Part shown: positions 33,849 to 44,880 of the stretch, in pieces | Layout of the letters: each line of letters begins with the position of its first letter | Position numbering within the stretch: position 1 is the stretch's first letter | Source of the DNA: Gnetum montanum | Taxonomy: Eukaryota; Streptophyta; Gnetopsida; Gnetales; Gnetaceae | Reading direction: 5' to 3' | Assembly (NCBI GenBank): GCA_015680685.1 | Contig: MNCI01036474.1 | Location: 100,518-164,517, forward strand | DNA length: 64,000 nucleotides | Notes under the pieces: generated by a model | What the model was told of the DNA's origin: nothing | Seen by the model: the letters and a program-made list of their open reading frames with translations, nothing else | Databases searched by the model: none | Position numbers and translations under genes: made by a program

Positions 33849-34805
33849 TCACTTCAGTAATTTTTTGATCTTTTTCGTTTTAATGTTAGACGATTTTTCA
33901 ATCAGTATGATCTGGTATTCAACGTCACCTTCGCTGATTATATTAAACGGAAATTCGGCCCAAGGGACCTCTGATGGAATGTCTTCTGTGTTAGCGCTTT
34001 CGGACATTTCAGTGTCCCTAGGGAGCTCTATATCATTTTCTACTTGAGGAGGCACAGACATTTCTCTTTGATGAGATTTTTGTTCCATGTCGGAAGATTT
34101 GTTGTTTACCGATGATCGTAGATTTTTGTCATTTTGGCCAGGCTTTTCAAGTTTGACTTTCGAGCCTTGGTCCATGTCTATATGCGATGAGATAATAGGA
34201 GCAACTGCTTTGCCATGTATGATGATTTCTCCACCTTCATAAGGCAGATGGATTTCTTGGTGGATGGGGGAAGAGACAGCTCTCAGTTGGGCTAGCCACG
34301 GTCTTCCTAAGATCAGGTTAAACCCTAGCATTTCTTCCATCACTAGGAATTCAGCAGATGTCGGGAATTGATCGCCTGCTATGAAGTTCAAGGTTATGGT
34401 TCCTTTCACCATTACGCGTGACCCACTGAATGACCTTAAACATGTAGTCGTGGTTAGTTTTAGTAGTTCAGTAAGTCCTAATTGTTCAATGATGTGGTAC
34501 GGCACAACGTTTGTCGCAGCTCCATCGTCTACATGGAACCTATGTATTTTAAACCTGTTTATACATATTGTTATAAACATGGGGGCTGTTGTTATCTCCC
34601 CCGTTCTCCTATTCAATTTGACGTTGTCATCATGGAAACTTAGTGGCTTAGGAGTAGTCCCGTGAGGTGAGAACATCACCGCATGGATGGAGGGTTTGTT
34701 TGGGGGTAAGTCCTCGCTCACCGGGATTGACGTTAACATGCGTACTAAAGCTTCCCGATGCATTTGGGATGTTAATACTAAGTCATACAAGCTCAGTGAA
34801 GTGTT
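33849..34805 (-). CDS. Element B aspartic protease
   Basis: Processes Gag-Pol. The pre-protease segment KNTSLSLYDLVL is shared with A and C. The active site reads FHVDDGAATNVVPY; DDG replaces the more common D-S/T-G, and A has the same, so it is the family form. The ILGRPWL motif that follows protease active sites in plant Ty3 elements is at about residue 190 of the block. A charged tail ends in a Lys-rich run just before the stop near 33849. TAA at 34806-34808 interrupts the upstream frame where A and C have Gln (SLKQ), one C-to-T change. Confidence 0.85.
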   Translation of the reverse strand, partial: NTSLSLYDLVLTSQMHREALVRMLTSIPVSEDLPPNKPSIHAVMFSPHGTTPKPLSFHDDNVKLNRRTGEITTAPMFITICINRFKIHRFHVDDGAATNVVPYHIIEQLGLTELLKLTTTTCLRSFSGSRVMVKGTITLNFIAGDQFPTSAEFLVMEEMLGFNLILGRPWLAQLRAVSSPIHQEIHLPYEGGEIIIHGKAVAPIISSHIDMDQGSKVKLEKPGQNDKNLRSSVNNKSSDMEQKSHQREMSVPPQVENDIELPRDTEMSESANTEDIPSEVPWAEFPFNIISEGDVEYQIILIEKSSNIKTKKIKKLLK

Positions 34806-34808
34806 TTT

Positions 34809-36207
34809 TTATTTTAATGCTTGCGTGACTTGTGTCAAGGCTGCTGCAAAGTTTTCACAGTTGGGGGTGTTTCTATCGGTACTGATTGGGTCCATTGGAC
34901 CCAACAGTTTTATCTCCCGTCTTGTTGGTTTGTCAGTTCTCGAAGCTGTCGTTTCGGATGATTCATGTTTTTCAGATGATTGGCCTTCATTGCCTGTGCT
35001 TGGTTGGTCGGTAGCTAATGACATGGGCACAGAGTTGAGGGGAGTGGGCTTAGGTGGCCCCAGAGCTAACCTTTGGCATCCATTCTCCGTACGTTCACGC
35101 GCAAGTCTATCTCCGGGACATTCTCGCGTGCGGCGCGGAGGTGCCGTTGGTTTTTGCATTTCGGTTTGCGCTGGGAGTTTTACCACATATGGGGTTGGAC
35201 GGGGTGACTCTTGTACTACTGGATGTGCTTGGTTAGAGGGTTGGACAGGCACCCTAAGAACATAGGGCTTAGGTTGGGGTTGTGTTTGTGACACAGCGGC
35301 TTGGTAGTCCTGGGGACCTTTAGGTATTCTAATGACAAATGGGGTTGGTTTGGGCGAAGGTTGGGCCTCCGCTATTGCAGTTGCTGAGGGTACTTAGACC
35401 ACAAAAGGAGTAGGCTGGTTATTCGGAGTTTGTGCGTTTAGGGGAGTGACAGGAGGGACCCGCACCACATACGGCTTGTCGCGTGTCATGGTGTTAGGTG
35501 ATGCCACTGCCTAGGGTATCTGAACGACATACAGCTGGTGTAAAGGATGGTGCGGCCAGGGTGTAGGTGTAGACGCAGGGACAAGCGTGCGAACTATAAA
35601 AGGTTTGTTGGATGTTGGCCGCGTATATTCGGGAGATATGGTATTAACGTAAGATGGCTCAGAATCATCGTCAAGGCAGATTGTACTGATGGTGTATGGT
35701 GCCTCTTTAGTGTTTAAAGGGTCTTTATAGACTCCCATGGCTTGGTTTTATGGTTGAATCGGGTTTGCTTCATCGAAGGTGATTTGGCCTTCATCGATCA
35801 TTCGCTGCAGGTCCTGCTTCAAGGTGAAACAGTAATCTGTTCCATGCCCATTTCGTTGATGGTAATCGCAAAAGCGATCCATCCGGAAGCCTTTAGGTAC
35901 GGGGGGCTCATTCGGCATTGCTAGGCTTGGGTTCTGAATGAGTTGACAGAACCGATCATGTCTCTGGATGGCCGCGGGAGATAATTGTTTATGCTGCATT
36001 AAACCAGCCTTTAGGAGCTGGTCAAAAAGCAGGGATGGCTTCATGGGTAGAGGTGTATATTGAGAGGGTTCTTTCCTCTCAAAGTTGCGCGTGCGGTTCG
36101 CTGGATTATGCTGTGACGATGGTTCTGGCGTAGCCGTTGGAGTTGGTTTGTTGTAATTAGCGGGGGCTTGAGGCGGCCTAGTTTGTTGTTGTGCCCCTTC
36201 TATCGAT
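34809..36207 (-). CDS. Element B gag C-terminus: zinc-like motif and repeated PYVVRVP linker
   Basis: Same frame as gag and protease. Near 35870 the motif CDYHQRNGHGTDYC resembles a C-x2-H zinc knuckle variant and is followed by FTLKQDLQRMID; A and C have the same segment without the cysteines. From 35620 to 35080 a linker repeats a short motif (PFIVR, LYVVQIP, PYVVRVP, PFVV.VP, PFVIRIP, PYVLRVP, PYVVKLP) every 20-35 residues, each framed by Pro-rich sequence. In-frame stops: TAA 35748-35750, TAG 35511-35513, TAA about 35394. The role of the repeated motif is unknown. Confidence 0.75.
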
Positions 36208-36208
36208 N
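36208..36208. other. Single N at a probable missing segment in gag
   Basis: A and C both have about 80 codons between LNEI and the Pro/Asn-rich segment (for example 58240-57980 in C). B has only one N here, so roughly 240 bp appears to be missing or collapsed. Confidence 0.6.
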
Positions 36209-37786
36209 AATTTCCTCGTGTAGCTCATTGAGGGCTGCGCTCCATCTCTGAATAAATTTCTGGACCGGTTCAAGCAGTGTCTGCTTGACCTGCATGAGGC
36301 TATCTAGGATGGCCTCGAGTTTCAGGTTATATTTGAACCTGGTCACGAACTGGTGTAGTAGGTTTTCCAAGGAGGAAACAGAGTTTCTTGGGAGTGCCCT
36401 ATACCAATCGAGTGCTCTCCTCGAGAGGGACCTGGGAAATACGTGAAGAATTGCATGGGGCCATGCTTGTAGCAGTGTGCACTCCAATCTGAACATTATT
36501 AAATGCGCGTTAGGATTTGTCTCCCCATTATACTTGGTTAGCGTTGGTAGGGAGATGCCCTTGGGTAGAGTTAAAGGCGGGACAGAAGAACTGATGGGGT
36601 CATCGTTATAGAAGTCTACTACCTTCAATTCCCCGTCAGCGATTGTCTTGAGGCGTTTTACCTCGTCAGTTAGTTCCTGCATCATTCTTTTGGCATCTGC
36701 CCAATCTTGAGCGCTTGGGAGCATCGTGGTTTGGCTTTGTGACATACTGTATGGGTTAGACTGTTGAACGGTGGATTGAAAGGCTGAAAGTTGCGTTGTT
36801 GGTGGTAGCGTTTGTGGGAAGTGTACAGTAGATGGCACTAGGGGCACTACATTATAGAGAAGAGGGTGTTGCTGCTATGGTCGTGGCTGTGCCTGAGGCA
36901 CATGAGCTTGTGGAAACGTGTGGGGTGGCACATAGTGGTGGGAAATCTGGTGCGACATCGTGCCCATCATCGGCCATTGTCTGGCCATGTTGTATGAGGA
37001 GGTCCCTTGTTGGGTTACGGCAGTGAAAGGGGGTGCAAGCATTTGGACATGCGAGATGTAGTGGGCAGGTGTGGATATGGGTATAACGTGTGGCATTCTT
37101 ACCACTTGGGACTGGAACGTCATCCCCAGGTTACTGTGAGGGGGTGGTGCTTGTGAGGATGAACCTGCAGTCGTAAAAGGGAAGGCGTTGGGCAAAGGGT
37201 TGCCCTGGGGGGGAATCTGGGCTGACGCGGATGTTTCTTGTAATAGTGCTTGGGTGTGGGTGGAGTTAACGGGTTGGAGGGGTATGGTCTCTCCTGCGTC
37301 CGGGTTAAATATGGGGTTCATGTGGTTATGTGGACTAAGAGTATGATAGGAGTCTTCATGCTCAGATTGTGCAGTGAACTCGTCCTCCTCATCCCGTTGT
37401 GGGTCTGCCGTAATTTGGTCTAGCACTTGGCTCCTGTGCAAGAGGAGCTACGTAAAGAGTTCTGAGAATTGTTCTGGAATATGGATTACGTCGTATGGGG
37501 AAGGGATGAATTCATATCCCCCTTTGTAGAAGATTTCAAATTTCCTTTTTACCTCCATTTCAGCCCGATCTACTACCAGGCCTGCATGCATCTTAATGCA
37601 GATGAAGTTATACTCGTCTTGGCTTATAATGTTAGCGGCAGGGTCTCTCCCCTGCAACCTCAACGACCGACGGGGCCCCATTGTGGATTGCCCTCCAATA
37701 TGTTGTGTGATAGATTGCTGGGCAGCCGTTGTGTCTGAGATGTTAACGTTCTGGGTGGTAGCAGCGGTGATGTTGATGGGATTCAT
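36209..37786 (-). CDS. Element B gag
   Basis: Particle-forming protein. Starts at ATG 37786, 317 bp inside the 5' LTR. The N-terminal part has a basic/hydrophobic segment (RRSLRLQG) and a helical EYNFICIKMHAGL stretch. A long Pro/Gln/His-rich, probably disordered segment follows, then the conserved gag core at 36620-36212: VDFYNDDPI, KYNGETNPNAHLIMF, QAWPH, FPRSLSRRALDWYRALP, FVTRFKYNLK, IQRWSAALNELHEEI. In-frame stops are TAG 37448-37450 and TAG 36875-36877. The frame is otherwise continuous. Confidence 0.85.
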
Positions 37787-37819
37787 GATGATAGACGGTT
37801 CGAGTGTGTGGGATTGATG

Positions 37820-38075
37820 CAGATAACGTAGTGTATGCGATTGGCGTAGACGAGTTTACTAGGTAAGTATGCAGCGTAAACGCTGGCGTAAGCGTGCAGC
37901 ATATACGCTAGGGTATGCAGCATAAACGCTGGCGTAAGCGTGCAGCGTATACGCTAGGGTATGTGCAGCGTAAACGCTGAAGAATCGACAGCGTAGACGC
38001 TGAGTCAGGGGTTTGACAACGGCAGCGGAGATGCTGATGAGCGTAAACGCTGAGGAACGTGAAGTCTATTTAGCG
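37820..38075 (-). repeat. GCGTAAACGC/GCGTATACGC boxes in element B 5' leader
   Basis: Between LTR and gag, boxes GCGTAAACGC, GCATATACGC, GCGTATACGC and GCGTAGACGC recur every 20-35 bp, separated by GTGCA/GGGTA. Same palindromic family as in the LTR U3 and the antisense leader. Confidence 0.75.
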
Positions 38076-38082
38076 AAGAGGC

Positions 38083-38103
38083 CCTCCTTCTAGCGTCAAA
38101 AAC
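38083..38103 (-). promoter_or_regulatory. Candidate primer binding site of element B
   Basis: The complement directly after the 5' LTR reads TAGTTTTTGACGCTAGAAGG. TGACGCTAGAAGG would be one base from a TGGCGCTAGAAGG-type site expected for a CCA-ending tRNA. I could not assign the tRNA. Confidence 0.5.
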
Positions 38104-39397
38104 TATGCCGACCGAAATCGTCGGTGCGAGGCTGGAACGTTACGGGCACCGAAAGATCAGCGGACTAGCACAGTCAACCCTGCCTCCGCTTGAGGGCGAG
38201 CTGGAGTGGACGAAGGCAGAGTGCCTTGGATGGTCCACACGCGGATCAAACAAGGACTTCCCCGAGCACCATCGAAGTGTTATACGCTGGGCTATGTGTA
38301 AAACAGAGTGTAGACGGCGAAACAGGCGCTGACAGCATAAGCGTAGAGGGGCGTAAACAATGTCGAGCATGAACAGCGTAAATAGAGATAGCCCAGCGTA
38401 AGCGTATACAGGCGTTAACAGCGTAAATAGCGTAAAAAAATACAAAGGGCGTAAATAGATGTAAAAGGCGTAAACAGTGGACGTACACAGACGCAGACGG
38501 AGCGTAAACGTAAGCAGGCGTGAACGAAGCATGGGCCAAATTGACGTAAAACTATAAAAGAACTTGCAACAAGCATGAACAGTGGATTATAGAGTTAAAA
38601 TGTTGTGCACCGGTCTAACGCAGTTGTGTAGGGACACAAGGCAGACGTAAAGCCCCGGTGGACGGAGGGATGCAGCCGGCTGACACGGTAGGCAGAGCAT
38701 GGACTGTGCTCAGCGTACAGGACTTCCAGCGTAAGCGTAAGCGTAAGGGGGTTTCTGCAGCGTAATTGCTCCGGGCCTGCTCTGGTAAATTTTTGCGGAC
38801 CAGGTAAATGTGGAAAACTGGACTATTTATAGGGGTAGGGTTACCAGGAAAATCGGATTGGGAGACACGTGGCGTATAGACCGGGCGTTACAATTTAGAA
38901 ACTCGGTATACGTTGGGCGTATACGTTACAATAGGCCGGCGTATACGCTGGGCGTGGACTTGGATGGATGCTAGCGTATACGCTGGGGTGTATACGCTGA
39001 CGGATGCTGAACGTTGGGCGTATACACTGGGCGTATACGCTGGTGAATGTTGGGCGTATACGCCGGGCGTATACGCCGAAGGATGTCCACTTGCTTCAAT
39101 CCTTGCTCTTCGGTGTAATCTTCATGCTGCCATTGGAGATCTTGTTGTCGAGCGTGTGCATCTGCCGTAGCTGGGTGTGTACGCCGGAGAGCCGGGCGTA
39201 TACGTTGGGCGTAGACGCTGGAGTGCTGGGCGTATACGTTGGGCGTGTATGCTGGGCGTAACACTTGATAAAAACCAGGTGTTTTGATTCTCAGAGTTGC
39301 CCTGTATGGCCTCAAATGTGGCCAAGATCGTCTGTAGGTCACGGGGATCTGATTCTTGTCAGATAAATGCTAAACTCAAAATTTTTGTGGTGTTTCA
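38104..39397 (-). repeat. Element B 5' LTR
   Basis: 1294 bp, TGAAACACC at 39397 to ...GGTCGGCATA at 38104 (TG/CA ends, one base altered). Partner of 22255-23616. U3 (about 565 bp) holds the GCGTATACGC array at 38900-39280, upstream of a TATA box (complement CTATAAATAG, 38823-38832). Short frames of AYTLGVYAG type are repeat translations. Confidence 0.92.
38823..38832 (-). promoter_or_regulatory. TATA box of element B LTR promoter
   Basis: Complement reads CTATAAATAG, with the palindromic box array 70-450 bp upstream on the same strand. The same box is at 23008-23017 in the 3' LTR. Confidence 0.6.
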
Positions 39398-39402
39398 AGG
39401 AT
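39398..39402. repeat. Target site duplication of element B, right copy
   Basis: AGGAT, identical to 22250-22254. Confidence 0.85.
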
Positions 39403-39680
39403 CATCAACTATGAATTTGATGATCAATCTCGAAGAGTTGGATAGTAAGGTTTCCACGATGATGACCATCTTATGGGATGCTAAGTGTGACCACACCATC
39501 ACACTAAAATTCTGTAATAAGAATGTCATGAATTCTTTGGTCCTTGGCCTAAACCATAGAGAGCCATGTTCCAATACTATGTTAGTAGGTGGGGTGTTGG
39601 ACTCTAGTGTGTGGATTCAACATAAGCCCAACTAGCTTAATCACCACTAAGATTATTTTCAAAAAGGTCTTGCACAACCC
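39403..39680 (-). pseudogene. Element A antisense gene, 5' part beyond the element B insertion
   Basis: Read on the - strand it gives the N-terminal HAD-like domain: LVVIKLVGLM, then WFRPRTKEFM and FLLQNFSVMVWSHLASH. The Arg-Pro...EF(L/M)xFLLxxFxVxVWSH pattern is clearer here than in B and matches FCP1/NIF-type domains. The Trp before FRP is a TAG stop in B. The DxD position reads KLV, so the catalytic Asp is absent here too. It joins 22254 leftward across the B insertion. Confidence 0.7.
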
Positions 39681-41899
39681 AACAATAACCATTATGACCT
39701 CATATCACCATAACTAAAATTTAACCATTAAATAACGAAAAAATTATTATTATAACCACACTATCAATTTTTCCATATCAAACAAAATAACAAAGTATAC
39801 CACTTACAACCATTAAAATCAAAAAGAAGGCTTAGCAAAAATTAAGGAAAAGGCCAAACAACCAATGAACACTAATGGAAACTTCATGGTGGAAAAATGC
39901 ATAGAAATTGTAAAAATTTTGTGTAAAATATAAGTGAAACCATAAGAATTACCTGTACCAATCTTTTTTGAACAATAGTTGCAAAATTCCAACATAAATT
40001 TAACAAAATTTTGACTAGAAATCCTAGTTTACGATGAAATTAGCTATAGCAAAAACACTAGGAAGGCTAGTTGAAAATTTTAAAACATTCTACTAGCTAT
40101 TGGAAGCTAAAATAAAACCTAAAAATAACCTTATGAACCTTTAAAAATCACCAAAAAATTACTAAAAATAGACCAACATTGCCCATACAACTAGAGGATT
40201 TTGTAGTTACAACAACCAAAACTACAACTGTACAGGGTAATTAAACACCAACAAAATGATAATTTAGCACTAAACTTTTATTTATAAAGTCTAAAGACTA
40301 TCCATAAAAAAAATTCAACAAGATTTGACATCAATTTTGCAGTATCAAAATTGGAAAAAATTCACAAAAAAAGCCTAGAAACACTTTGAAATTTCACAAA
40401 ATGCCTAAACTCTAGAAAAAGGACTAGAGTAAATCACTTACAAAAAATATCATAAACTTTTTAAAATGTCCAAAATCAATGTCAAACCCCCCATAGAGCC
40501 TTAGAAATCCCCAAGAAGCTAGGACATTTGTAGAAAAAATTTATTATAGTATCAATGCTACCTAGTTTTGAGGGGGTAAAATAGTAAAAAAAAAAAAAAA
40601 CTAACAATCCACCTTGAATTGACTTATGGAAAAAGTCATAAAAAATTAATCATAAGTTAAAATTTAGTGATTCCATAGCCAATTTAACTAGAAAATAGAA
40701 AACAACAAATTCATAATCCTAGAAACCAAAATACCATGCCATTTTCTTATAAAAATGGAAAAGTGGTGTTTCTTTTTCAAAGAAAATAGCAAAAACACAC
40801 AAAACAAGGCAAAATAAAATTTATAATTTAACATCAATATTTTGGCCATTGTGGGAATCAACTGAGCATTTGAAAACCTTCAAAGTGTAAAAACCTAACC
40901 TTTAGACCTTCCTAGAGCCTCCAAAAACCAATGTGAAAGCCCCTATCCATGCTAACCAATGTGGCCCTAGCATGGATGCTCTATAGAAATCCAAAAATAG
41001 GCCATAAACAAGCCAAATTAACATCCTAGTGCAACATACCAATCATAAAATCCTATCGAACCCTCCAGAGACTACCAAAACTTAAAAATTGAGTCAAAAT
41101 GATAAAAATTGAGAAAGCAAGGATTCTTACTCATAGGTAGCCTCAACCCAGACTCCCCTAGAACCTCTAAAAGAAAAATGGAATTCAAGGTGCCCTTAAT
41201 GATCCAATAGATCACCTGGGGACTTAGGTGGGGTGCAAAATGGGGGTGTAACAAAAGTATAAAAATATGAAAATCTATGAAGTCATGCACTCAAAATATA
41301 ATGATTATTTATAAAATTATACATAAAATTAAATGATAAACATTATTAAATAAATAAAGAATAAGTTCAAAGATGTGTACAAATTTGATGCCCAAGAAGG
41401 GGGGCAGAAGGAGGATCGACTTGGGTAGGGGTTTAGAGTCCGTTCAAGCCACAATCAAGTCAATGATCTAGTATCTCTACTACTCCTAATTCTATCAAAA
41501 CTCCTTTTTCTCATCCTTAGATCTATAAAATTGGTTGATGCTAGGGGTTATCGAAATGTGAAGGATTGGGGTGGCGAAACTACATCATATTGGCATTTGA
41601 TGATCCTTGGGGGGATAACATTGACACCCAAAGCTCATATATCCAAAGGTAAGGGTAATAAGTTGTAGAGGTTCCATGCTTCTAGGCTCTAAGAAGTTGT
41701 GTTTCTACTAAGGAAGCAAGAGCTCTTGGATGTCAAAATGCCAAGGGTGCTGAATTGCAAAAGCGTAGAACCTTCACATGGTGCCAAGGTTTGGTTTTTA
41801 TAAGGTTATGGCCATGATTCAAGCTGAAAATTAGCTGCAAATTGGTTTCCAAATTGATGATTAATTGGCTCTAAATTTGCTTATAAATTACTAAAAATT
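39681..41899. other. AT-rich interval, nothing recognised
   Basis: RT, RNase H and integrase of element A would be expected here but are not readable. Only short frames occur. The C LTR probably extends into the right end of this stretch. Confidence 0.5.
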
Positions 41900-42533
41900 A
41901 AAGGCCATGTGAAGGGGGTTGGTGAGGTTCACCCCCCATGTGTCTTAGTTATTTGCCACCTCCATGCTATCTAAACCCACCCCCACTCCACCACCCCCAC
42001 CCCCCCACCCCCTCCCCCCCACGACCTTGTCCCCACTTCTCTCCTAGCTCGTCAACCCCCTCCCATTGGGGGAAGTGTGTCAATGTTGAGGGGGGATGGA
42101 AAGTCAATGCTAGGGATGAGGGTCAACCCCTCCAAGATAGGTTACTCCCTTTCCATGCTATGGGTGGGTGAGTTCTACCATCCTTGCACTCCTCCATGCT
42201 ATCCTTGAAGTCTTCTAGCTAGCTTACCCTCCTACATGCGTTGTGTCAATGTAGAGAAATTTATAATTGCTATAAAATCCATCAAATTTCCATTTTTGGC
42301 ATTCCAAAAGACATTTTTGACTTCCCCAAGATCAAATATAGATACTATGTGACTTTTTTCACTTGGAGAACGAGGCTTGGGTCACTTATGAAGCATTTTC
42401 AGCCCTAAAAGTATGAAATATGTGAGATTGCCCCTTTATGAGTTACAACCTTCACATTTAAAATAAAATATTACCTAAGGTTTTATGGGATGGGATTACA
42501 AGGGTTTCAACATGAAAATTTGGTGGTGTTTCA
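41900..42533 (-). repeat. Element C 3' LTR (left edge uncertain)
   Basis: Ends GGTGTTTCA at 42533, next to a polypurine tract, as in B. The last 250 bp aligns with 2700-2974. A C-rich low-complexity tract is at 41975-42030; a frame through it is not a gene. Confidence 0.65.
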
Positions 42534-42550
42534 TTCACCCCTTTTTGTTG
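42534..42550 (-). other. Polypurine tract of element C
   Basis: Complement reads AACAAAAAGGGGTGAA before TGAAACACC. The next 60 bp (TTGGTGTCTAGAGGA..., AAAACAACAC) also aligns with the same place in B (23630-23690). Confidence 0.65.
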
Positions 42551-43460
42551 GTGTCTAGAGGACTAACCTAAGAGACACTAATAAAGAATACAAAACAACA
42601 CTATAGGTCCACCATCAACATCCCCTCCCCACGCTTAATTTAATCATGTTAAGCCATGTTGAAGAGTGTTTGTGATGATGGGATTGGATTATGATTATGA
42701 AGAAATGGTAGTTATAGTTACGAAGATGATCATAGAGGTTAACAATGCATTCTAAGTGTTTTCACCATGGCTATAGTGTGGTACTAACATATTTTGAAGT
42801 GTTGGTTGCTCAAAAACATGCATTGGAGGAACCAACCACTTCACTCCATGTGTTCTTTGGGCATTGGGCTTTAATGCTTCCTTAGTTATTTGGCTCCTTG
42901 GAAATTTTCTTCCTCCTTTTTTTTCTCTTTTGTGGGGTGAAACCTATATTGGATTTCACTACTAGGGTTGGTTTAACATAGTTTTCCCATCAAGTGAGTT
43001 GCATTACACTCAACAAACTTGAGAGTTATCCCATCAAACAAGATGTGCTATGCTCAATGGACTTAATGGTTTTCTCACTAAATGAATTCTTGTTACATTC
43101 AAGTGGACTTGAGGATGGAGCATGCTAAGGATATATCATATGGCTATAGTATATGAATAGTAACCATATGCCAATATTGTTGCTTAGGGTAGGGAAGGTT
43201 ATCATCAAGGTACAAAGTTGGATTAAAGGAGTGGTTTTAGAAAGAGTAATGGTACTATCACTCTTGACATAGTAGAACAAACTCATCAAATCTGATGCAT
43301 CGAGGTCACATGGTGATTTGCTACCATAAATAATTGCATCTTTGTAACAACTCTAGGCTTCATCCTATAAACATAACTCCAATAGAACATGAAAACCAAG
43401 AAAAAAAGGCATGTTCCAATGTTACAATGCATATATAGGCCACATGGATAATAAAATCAC
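42551..43460 (-). other. Element C 3' untranslated region
   Basis: Counterpart of B 23634-24860. No domain or frame recognised. Confidence 0.45.
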
Positions 43461-43469
43461 AAAATATAG

Positions 43470-43770
43470 GTCACCAATGTTGCCAATTCAAGGCTATGGT
43501 AGGCTATGGTAGTAGTTTAAAGTCCTAGCAAATTGTGAGGCTACCAATTTTAGGCCCTAGCAAGTCATGCTACCAGTTTAAAGCCTTAATAGGTTGTGTT
43601 GTTACCAATTTTAGGCCCTTTCAGGCCATGTTGCTAGTTTAAGGATTTAGTAGGCCATGTTGTCAATTTAAGGCCTCAGCAAGCCATGTTTCCAGTTTAA
43701 GGCCTCAATAGGTTATGTTGTTGGTTTAAGCCCTTAGTAGACTATGTTATAGCTAGCTTACTTGTTAATG
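43470..43770 (+). repeat. Hairpin minisatellite after element C integrase
   Basis: Degenerate units of CAGTTTAAGGCCT...AGGCCATG type, about 31-37 bp each. Stems such as GGCC/GGCC remain matched in several units. Same position and strand as 24861-25095 in B. Confidence 0.7.
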
Positions 43771-43799
43771 ATCATCAACTACATGTAATGTGGCTTCAA

Positions 43800-44880
43800 A
43801 TAGGAATGATTGACTAGATTGGCCAGTTCATTCCTATTCATATAAGCTATCCTAAATGCTCCATTATCATAAGATTTGGTGACTAAGAAAGGTCATTCTC
43901 AATTGATTGAGAATTTATCTACATGTTTGCAAATGTCTTTAAGGAATAGGTCACATTCCTTGATCTTATGTTTGCTCAAGCTATGGTGGTGTTATCATTT
44001 CTACCTCTCTTAATAATTTTCAATGTGAGTAAGCACTTGCATATGTTTCTCCTCCAATGAGTCTAGGGCCACTATCTACAACTCCTTATTTTTCTTATTA
44101 TTGATGAAGTTGGTCAAGGATACTTGAAGTGATGGCACCTACAATTCAAGAGATATCATAGCTTTAGAATCGTAAACTAGGCTATAAAGAGTTGCTCTAT
44201 TTGTTATGCAATAGGTTGTTCTATAAGCCCATAGTGCATGGACAAGGGGCTTATCCCGTTTACATATGCTATTATTAAGCATCTTCTTTAGTAAGTTGAT
44301 AATTACTTTGTTACTTACCTATAATTGTCTATTGGCCTAAGGATAATAAGATGGTGAGAAAGAATGCTTAATGCCTAGGTTGTAATAGAAATCTTTTGTT
44401 TCATGGCCACTAAATTATGGTCTGTTATCTATAACTATAGTCATGGGTATGCCAAAACTGGCTACAATGTTATCTAAGATAAATTTGCAAACATGTTTAG
44501 ATGTAGTCTTCCTTAAGGGAATAGCCTCAACTCACTTCATAAAGTATTCGATTACAGTGATGAACAAGCTATGACCTATGAAAGACTTGGGTGTTATAGG
44601 TCTAATGATATTCAACCCCCATCATTGAAATGGCCAGGTGACCTATGTATTAAATAACTCTATTAGTGACAAGTGTGAGGTTACTATGTAATTAGCACGT
44701 GTCACAATGCTTAAATTTTTGCATGCAGTCACTTTCCATATGGGCCCAATAGTAACCTAACCACCTAGTCTTAGTAATCATGGCTATTGGTCCTATATGT
44801 CCTCCATAAACACCCTTGTGAACCTCCTCTAGGATTGTTCTAACTTCAGTTTTACCTAAAAATTTTAGTAATATACCATC
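43800..44880 (-). pseudogene. Element C integrase, decayed
   Basis: Readable in broken frames: IKHSFSPSYYP near 44340, HALWAYRTTYCIT near 44240, and the YSLVYDSKA counterpart of PYSLVYGSE. The position of the catalytic Glu (NGQAE) reads RQL-stop-V, so Glu is a TAG stop. Same gene order as B. Confidence 0.75.

Larger units (their letters stand above)
22255..39397 (-). mobile_element. Element B: 17.1 kb Tat/Ogre-like Ty3 LTR retrotransposon carrying an antisense gene
   Basis: Minus-strand element. In element order: 5' LTR (39397-38104), primer site, gag, linker with peptide repeats, protease, hairpin repeats, antisense gene (+ strand), hairpin repeats, RT, degenerate RNase H, second (archaeal-type) RNase H, integrase, hairpin repeats, polypurine tract, 3' LTR (23616-22255). 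The dual RNase H is the hallmark of the Tat lineage; an insertion or intron between protease and RT recalls Ogre elements. B is richer in CpG than A, C or D, so it is the youngest here, yet it has at least eleven in-frame stops and an inactive integrase. Confidence 0.9.

Noticed and set aside
34687-35265. 192-codon + strand frame
   Set aside because: Antisense shadow of the gag-protease linker, which is recognisable on the - strand.
41938-42171. Pro-rich 77-codon frame
   Set aside because: C-rich low-complexity tract in the C LTR.
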